From contig DASSIZ010000077.1 of the NCBI GenBank assembly GCA_035691485.1, forward strand, positions 1-64,000: a stretch of 64,000 nt of DNA, written 5' to 3'. Shown here piece after piece: positions 61,204 through 64,000 of the stretch (position 1 is the first letter of the stretch; every line of letters begins with the position of its first letter). The notes below the pieces were generated by a model that did no database searches, had not been told where the DNA came from, and worked only from the letters and a program-made list of their open reading frames with translations. The stretch comes from Terriglobales bacterium. GTDB taxonomy: Bacteria > Acidobacteriota > Terriglobia > Terriglobales > Acidobacteriaceae. A program made the translations under genes and the position numbers.

Positions 61204-62133
61204 TTATCGAATCACAGACGAGAACAAATCCGACTGCACCAGGGACTGGAACTTCTTTTCGTCGGACTTGAAGCTCAATTTCAGGTTGGCGCTGTCGGAA
61301 TCTACGGTCACGCTGTCCAGCGCCGTCTTCTCTACACCCTGCGCGTTCATCTTGCGAAACAGTACCCCCGCCTTGAGCAGCGACGCCAGGGTGGCGGCCG
61401 TCATGTTGTCGGAGGTCACCACGCTGAGATTGAAGTTCACGCCGTTGTTGAAGTCCATGGTGTAGCGCGAGCCGAGCAGGCGATTGCGGACCATGTCGTA
61501 GTCGGCGAGTTTGGCGGCATCGCCCAGGGTGGAGTGCAGCATGTTCTGCGTCCCCTGCGCATCCAGAACGCTCCACACGGAACCGGCATCGACGGCGACG
61601 ATGTTATCGGACACCTTGGAATTGCTGGTGAGCGCCGGGGCTTCGCCATCGCGGGCGTCGAGCGCGGCCTTGATGGCCGCCGGCAGGCCAAAAAGCATGG
61701 TGAAATCGTCGAGGAAGGTCATGTCCTGCCCGCCGGACATGGAATACAGATCGTTGCCGCGATACTTCAGCGCTTTGACCTTCTTCAGTTTCATCTTCGC
61801 CAGGATTTTCTTAGTAGGAAAAGTTCCCTGCGCGAGGCCGATGATGTGAATCGTCTTGCCGTCACGGAACGACGCGAAGGTAAGTTGCTCAACGTCGTTC
61901 TCGGGATCGATGCCCACCCCCTTCAGCGAGCTTTCAAACTCCTTCAACTGGTCCGGCAAAACGCGCGCCTTCAGGGCAAGCGCTGTCGGCGAACTCTTCA
62001 GCGCGCGATAATCGACGGAAATGATCTGCTGAATGTCAGCGGGGATGACGGCACGCGCCGACGTGCCCAGCGGCACCGCTGCCAGCGGTAATGCGGCCAG
62101 CAGCAACACGCAAAGACAAAGTATCCGCTTCAT
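61204..62133 (-). CDS. Secreted protein of unknown function
   Basis: The 309-residue protein has a signal peptide (ILCLCVLLLAALPLAAVPLG) and no recognised domain. Visible features are a helical start (PADIQQIISVDYRALKSSPTALALKARV, abridged), a Lys-rich patch (KKILAKMKLKKVKALKY), and a C-terminal half with regular alternation of acidic and hydrophobic residues (MNAQGVEKTALDSVTVDSDSANLKLSF). This is compatible with a large lipid-binding or stress-response domain. It is encoded alone, between the tonB and ftcD genes. Confidence 0.65.
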   Translation of the reverse strand: MKRILCLCVLLLAALPLAAVPLGTSARAVIPADIQQIISVDYRALKSSPTALALKARVLPDQLKEFESSLKGVGIDPENDVEQLTFASFRDGKTIHIIGLAQGTFPTKKILAKMKLKKVKALKYRGNDLYSMSGGQDMTFLDDFTMLFGLPAAIKAALDARDGEAPALTSNSKVSDNIVAVDAGSVWSVLDAQGTQNMLHSTLGDAAKLADYDMVRNRLLGSRYTMDFNNGVNFNLSVVTSDNMTAATLASLLKAGVLFRKMNAQGVEKTALDSVTVDSDSANLKLSFKSDEKKFQSLVQSDLFSSVIR

Positions 62134-62452
62134 GCGACCTCGCGAGAATAGTTCTTAGTCATCCAGATGGTACTTGCCTGCTTTTGGTTGGAACCCGGTT
62201 CTGCTCACATTGTAGCGGAAATCGCCGCCGGGAAAGTACGTGAGATGGCTTACTTCCGAGGGTCGGGGAAACCTTAGTACAGGGGCGGAGGATAAGCGGT
62301 TCCCGGTTGTCGGCGATCGGTCCATCGTAAGGCGGCCGTCGGGTTTGGTGATCGGTAACCAGGGGCAGATGAAGAGGTTCGTGTCACACAAGGCGACCGC
62401 CGATGGCCGAAAGCCGATAGGCGAAAGCCAAGAAGATGTATCCTAATCCGCT
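62134..62452. other. 319-base gap before ftcD with no gene
   Basis: I see no supportable coding frame. The sequence has repeats of CGAAAGCC-like words near 62405-62435 (GGCCGAAAGCCGATAGGCG). A promoter for ftcD probably lies in its last 100 bases, but no clear sigma70 pair was found, and no Shine-Dalgarno precedes ATG 62453. Confidence 0.4.
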
Positions 62453-63937
62453 ATGTCCACGCTCGTGGAGTGTGTACCGAACTTTTCCGAAGGCCGCGAC
62501 AAGGCAAAGGTTGACGCCATCATCGAGGCTATGAGGATACCTGGCGTTTACCTGCTTGATCGCGAAATGGACGCGGACCACAACCGCTGCGTGATCACGC
62601 TGGCAGGCAACCGGGAAAACATCGGCGAAGCGGCGATTCGCGGCGTCGGCAAGGCCGCCGAACTCATCGACCTGACCCGGCACCAGGGAGCGCATCCGCG
62701 GATGGGCGCGGCCGACGTGATTCCCTTCATTCCGATTGACGGCGTCACGCTGGAAGATTGCGTGGCCATCGCGCGCAAGGTGGGCGAAGAGATCTGGCGG
62801 CGATTCCAGATTCCGGTGTACTTGTACGAGGCGGCGGCCGCAACGCCGGAGCGGCAGAACCTGGAAAACATCCGGCGCGGGCAGTTCGAGGGCATTCGCG
62901 ACGAGATTGCCCGCAACCCGGCGCGCAAACCCGATATCGGGGAGCCGCGCCTGCATCCGACGGCGGGCGCGACCGTGGTCGGGGCAAGAAAATTCCTCAT
63001 CGCTTACAACATCTACCTGAACACGCCGGATGTGGAGATCGCGAAGAAAGTGGCGAAGGCGGTGCGCTTCTCCAACGGCGGCCTGCGCTACGTGAAGGGC
63101 ATGGGTATCCCGGTACGCGGCCTGGCGCAAGTTTCCATGAACTTGACCGACTTCGAGCAGACAACGGTGGCGCGCGTCTTCGAGTACGTGAAGCGCGAAG
63201 CGGTGCGCTACGGGGTGTTACCTGCGTTCAGCGAAATTGTCGGGCTGATTCCGAAAAAAGCCTTGGAAGATGCGGCGGAGTGGTTTCTCCAGGTGGAGAA
63301 CTTTGACTCCTCGCTGATCCTGGAAAACCGGCTGGCGGCGGTGATGGCCGGGAAAACCGCCGTAGGCGGGTTGCGCGCGGGCGTGGAACCGTTTGTCGAG
63401 CAACTGGCGGCCCCGACCGCGACCCCGGGCGGAGGCAGCGCGTCGGCGGCGGCGGGCGCGATGGCGGCGGGCTTGGCGCACATGGTGGCGGGCATGTCTC
63501 GCGGAAAGAAAAATTTTCTCCCCTACGAGCGCGAGTTGAGCGATGCGATCGCCCGCCTGTCTCAGTTGCGTGAGGAGTTGAAGTCCGCAATCGATGCCGA
63601 CGCCGCCTCCTATGACGCGGTGGTGAAGGCATACAAGGCGGCGAAGGATTCGGCGGGGAAAAACGGCGCGGTGAACGCCGCATTGCGCAATGCAACCAAT
63701 GTCCCGCTGGCGGTGGCGGAGCGCGCGCGCGAGGTCTCGCGAATTACGGAAAGCTTGCGCGGGATGACGAATCCGAAAATGGCTTCGGACCTGACGGTCG
63801 CGAAGGCATTGGCAACGGCGGCGATGGAGGGCGCCATCGCCAATGTCGAGATCAACCTGGAGTCGCTGCAGGCGGAAGAGCCAATGTTCGCCGAAGAAGT
63901 GAAGGAGAAAGTTGCCGGACTGAAAAGTGGCCACTGA
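62453..63937 (+). CDS. ftcD: Formimidoyltransferase-cyclodeaminase (histidine degradation)
   Basis: The bifunctional enzyme transfers the formimino group of formiminoglutamate to tetrahydrofolate and then releases ammonia, giving 5,10-methenyl-THF. The 494-residue chain has the N-terminal formiminotransferase subdomains (start VECVPNFSEGRD, catalytic His 81 in RHQGAHPRMGAADVIPF) to about residue 300, and the cyclodeaminase domain from about 330 (FVEQLAAPTATPGGGSAS). It completes the pathway whose middle steps are hutU and hutI at the other end of the window, 56 kb away, so histidine genes are dispersed on this chromosome. It stands next to a possible new gene at the right edge. Confidence 0.95.
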   Translation: MSTLVECVPNFSEGRDKAKVDAIIEAMRIPGVYLLDREMDADHNRCVITLAGNRENIGEAAIRGVGKAAELIDLTRHQGAHPRMGAADVIPFIPIDGVTLEDCVAIARKVGEEIWRRFQIPVYLYEAAAATPERQNLENIRRGQFEGIRDEIARNPARKPDIGEPRLHPTAGATVVGARKFLIAYNIYLNTPDVEIAKKVAKAVRFSNGGLRYVKGMGIPVRGLAQVSMNLTDFEQTTVARVFEYVKREAVRYGVLPAFSEIVGLIPKKALEDAAEWFLQVENFDSSLILENRLAAVMAGKTAVGGLRAGVEPFVEQLAAPTATPGGGSASAAAGAMAAGLAHMVAGMSRGKKNFLPYERELSDAIARLSQLREELKSAIDADAASYDAVVKAYKAAKDSAGKNGAVNAALRNATNVPLAVAERAREVSRITESLRGMTNPKMASDLTVAKALATAAMEGAIANVEINLESLQAEEPMFAEEVKEKVAGLKSGH

Positions 63938-63961
63938 ACCGTGATCCTGGCAGCCTCAAAC

Positions 63962-64000
63962 ATGAGCGGCCCTGTAGTCATTTTGTACACGCGTGACGGC
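63962..64000 (+). CDS. Possible start of a gene cut by the right edge
   Basis: A plus-strand ATG at 63962 opens a frame of 13 codons (MSGPVVILYTRDG) that runs off the window; a GTG at 63941 in the same frame is an alternative. The position 24 bases after ftcD and the same strand are consistent with a downstream gene. Nothing can be said about its product. Confidence 0.3.
   Translation, partial: MSGPVVILYTRDG

Overview
The window is about 60 percent GC, densely coding, and reads as a chromosomal segment of a soil-type Acidobacteriota (Terriglobales or Koribacter-like). The evidence is a combination of features and is an inference, since no rRNA or marker phylogeny is available here: diderm envelope genes (TonB, TolC, RND pump, secretin, UPF0173 and YVTN proteins), CHRD and NfeD proteins, secretin plus pseudopilin genes, a split B12-dependent acyl-CoA mutase, and intergenic repeat phrases of a kind common in that phylum. 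Nothing looks like a plasmid or phage backbone except the extreme left edge.

Layout. 1-384: the end of a tyrosine recombinase reads into a tRNA-Phe gene, marking the right border of an integrated element that lies outside the window. 667-6850 (minus): hutU, a DinB-like gene and hutI form a tight operon, followed by an M1 aminopeptidase. 7003-10536 (minus): a TPR-secretin-cohesin fusion and two pseudopilins. 10691-12947 (plus): smpB and pepA. 13005-13865: a Tat-exported protein with an in-frame UGA. 13980-18730 (minus): amidohydrolase, M20 peptidase, DRE-TIM aldolase-like enzyme and a small Cys-rich protein. 18921-27286: amino-acid permease, aldehyde dehydrogenase, truA, TolC-like protein, glycosyltransferase, HExxH protein and a small membrane protein. 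27529-31742 (plus): mutase large subunit, small membrane protein, AlkA-like glycosylase, B12-binding subunit and a short crotonase. 31796-39156: O-methyltransferase, UPF0173, hpt, GAF, tatC/tatB, a C-terminal processing protease, response regulator and VOC protein. 39346-44436 (minus): a TetR-adaptor-RND efflux operon. 44632-51619: CPBP-like protein, an LPxTG-like surface protein, TPR and NfeD proteins, a YVTN propeller, a beta-barrel candidate and DUF2203. 51713-56154 (minus): a MacAB-like adaptor, ATPase and two permeases. 56287-64000: CHRD protein, pilin, SPFH, SPOR, molybdopterin enzyme, TonB, a secreted unknown, and ftcD of the histidine pathway.

How the genes work together. Histidine degradation is represented by hutU and hutI at one end and ftcD at the other (urocanate, imidazolonepropionate, formiminoglutamate, then folate-bound one-carbon units), with peptidases, a permease and M20/amidohydrolase genes that fit a peptide and amino-acid scavenging lifestyle. 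The mutase, B12 subunit and crotonase suggest branched or short acyl-CoA metabolism. Two tripartite-type export systems and a TolC-like protein cover efflux.

Most worth checking: the in-frame UGA at 13419 followed by a hairpin with bacterial-SECIS-like spacing; a mutase whose two substrate-contact positions read Tyr and Gln; a recurrent element ending in TCTGTGG or TCCGTGG just upstream of three start codons that lack Shine-Dalgarno sequences; and hairpin repeats that also lie inside the 3' ends of pepA and tatB.
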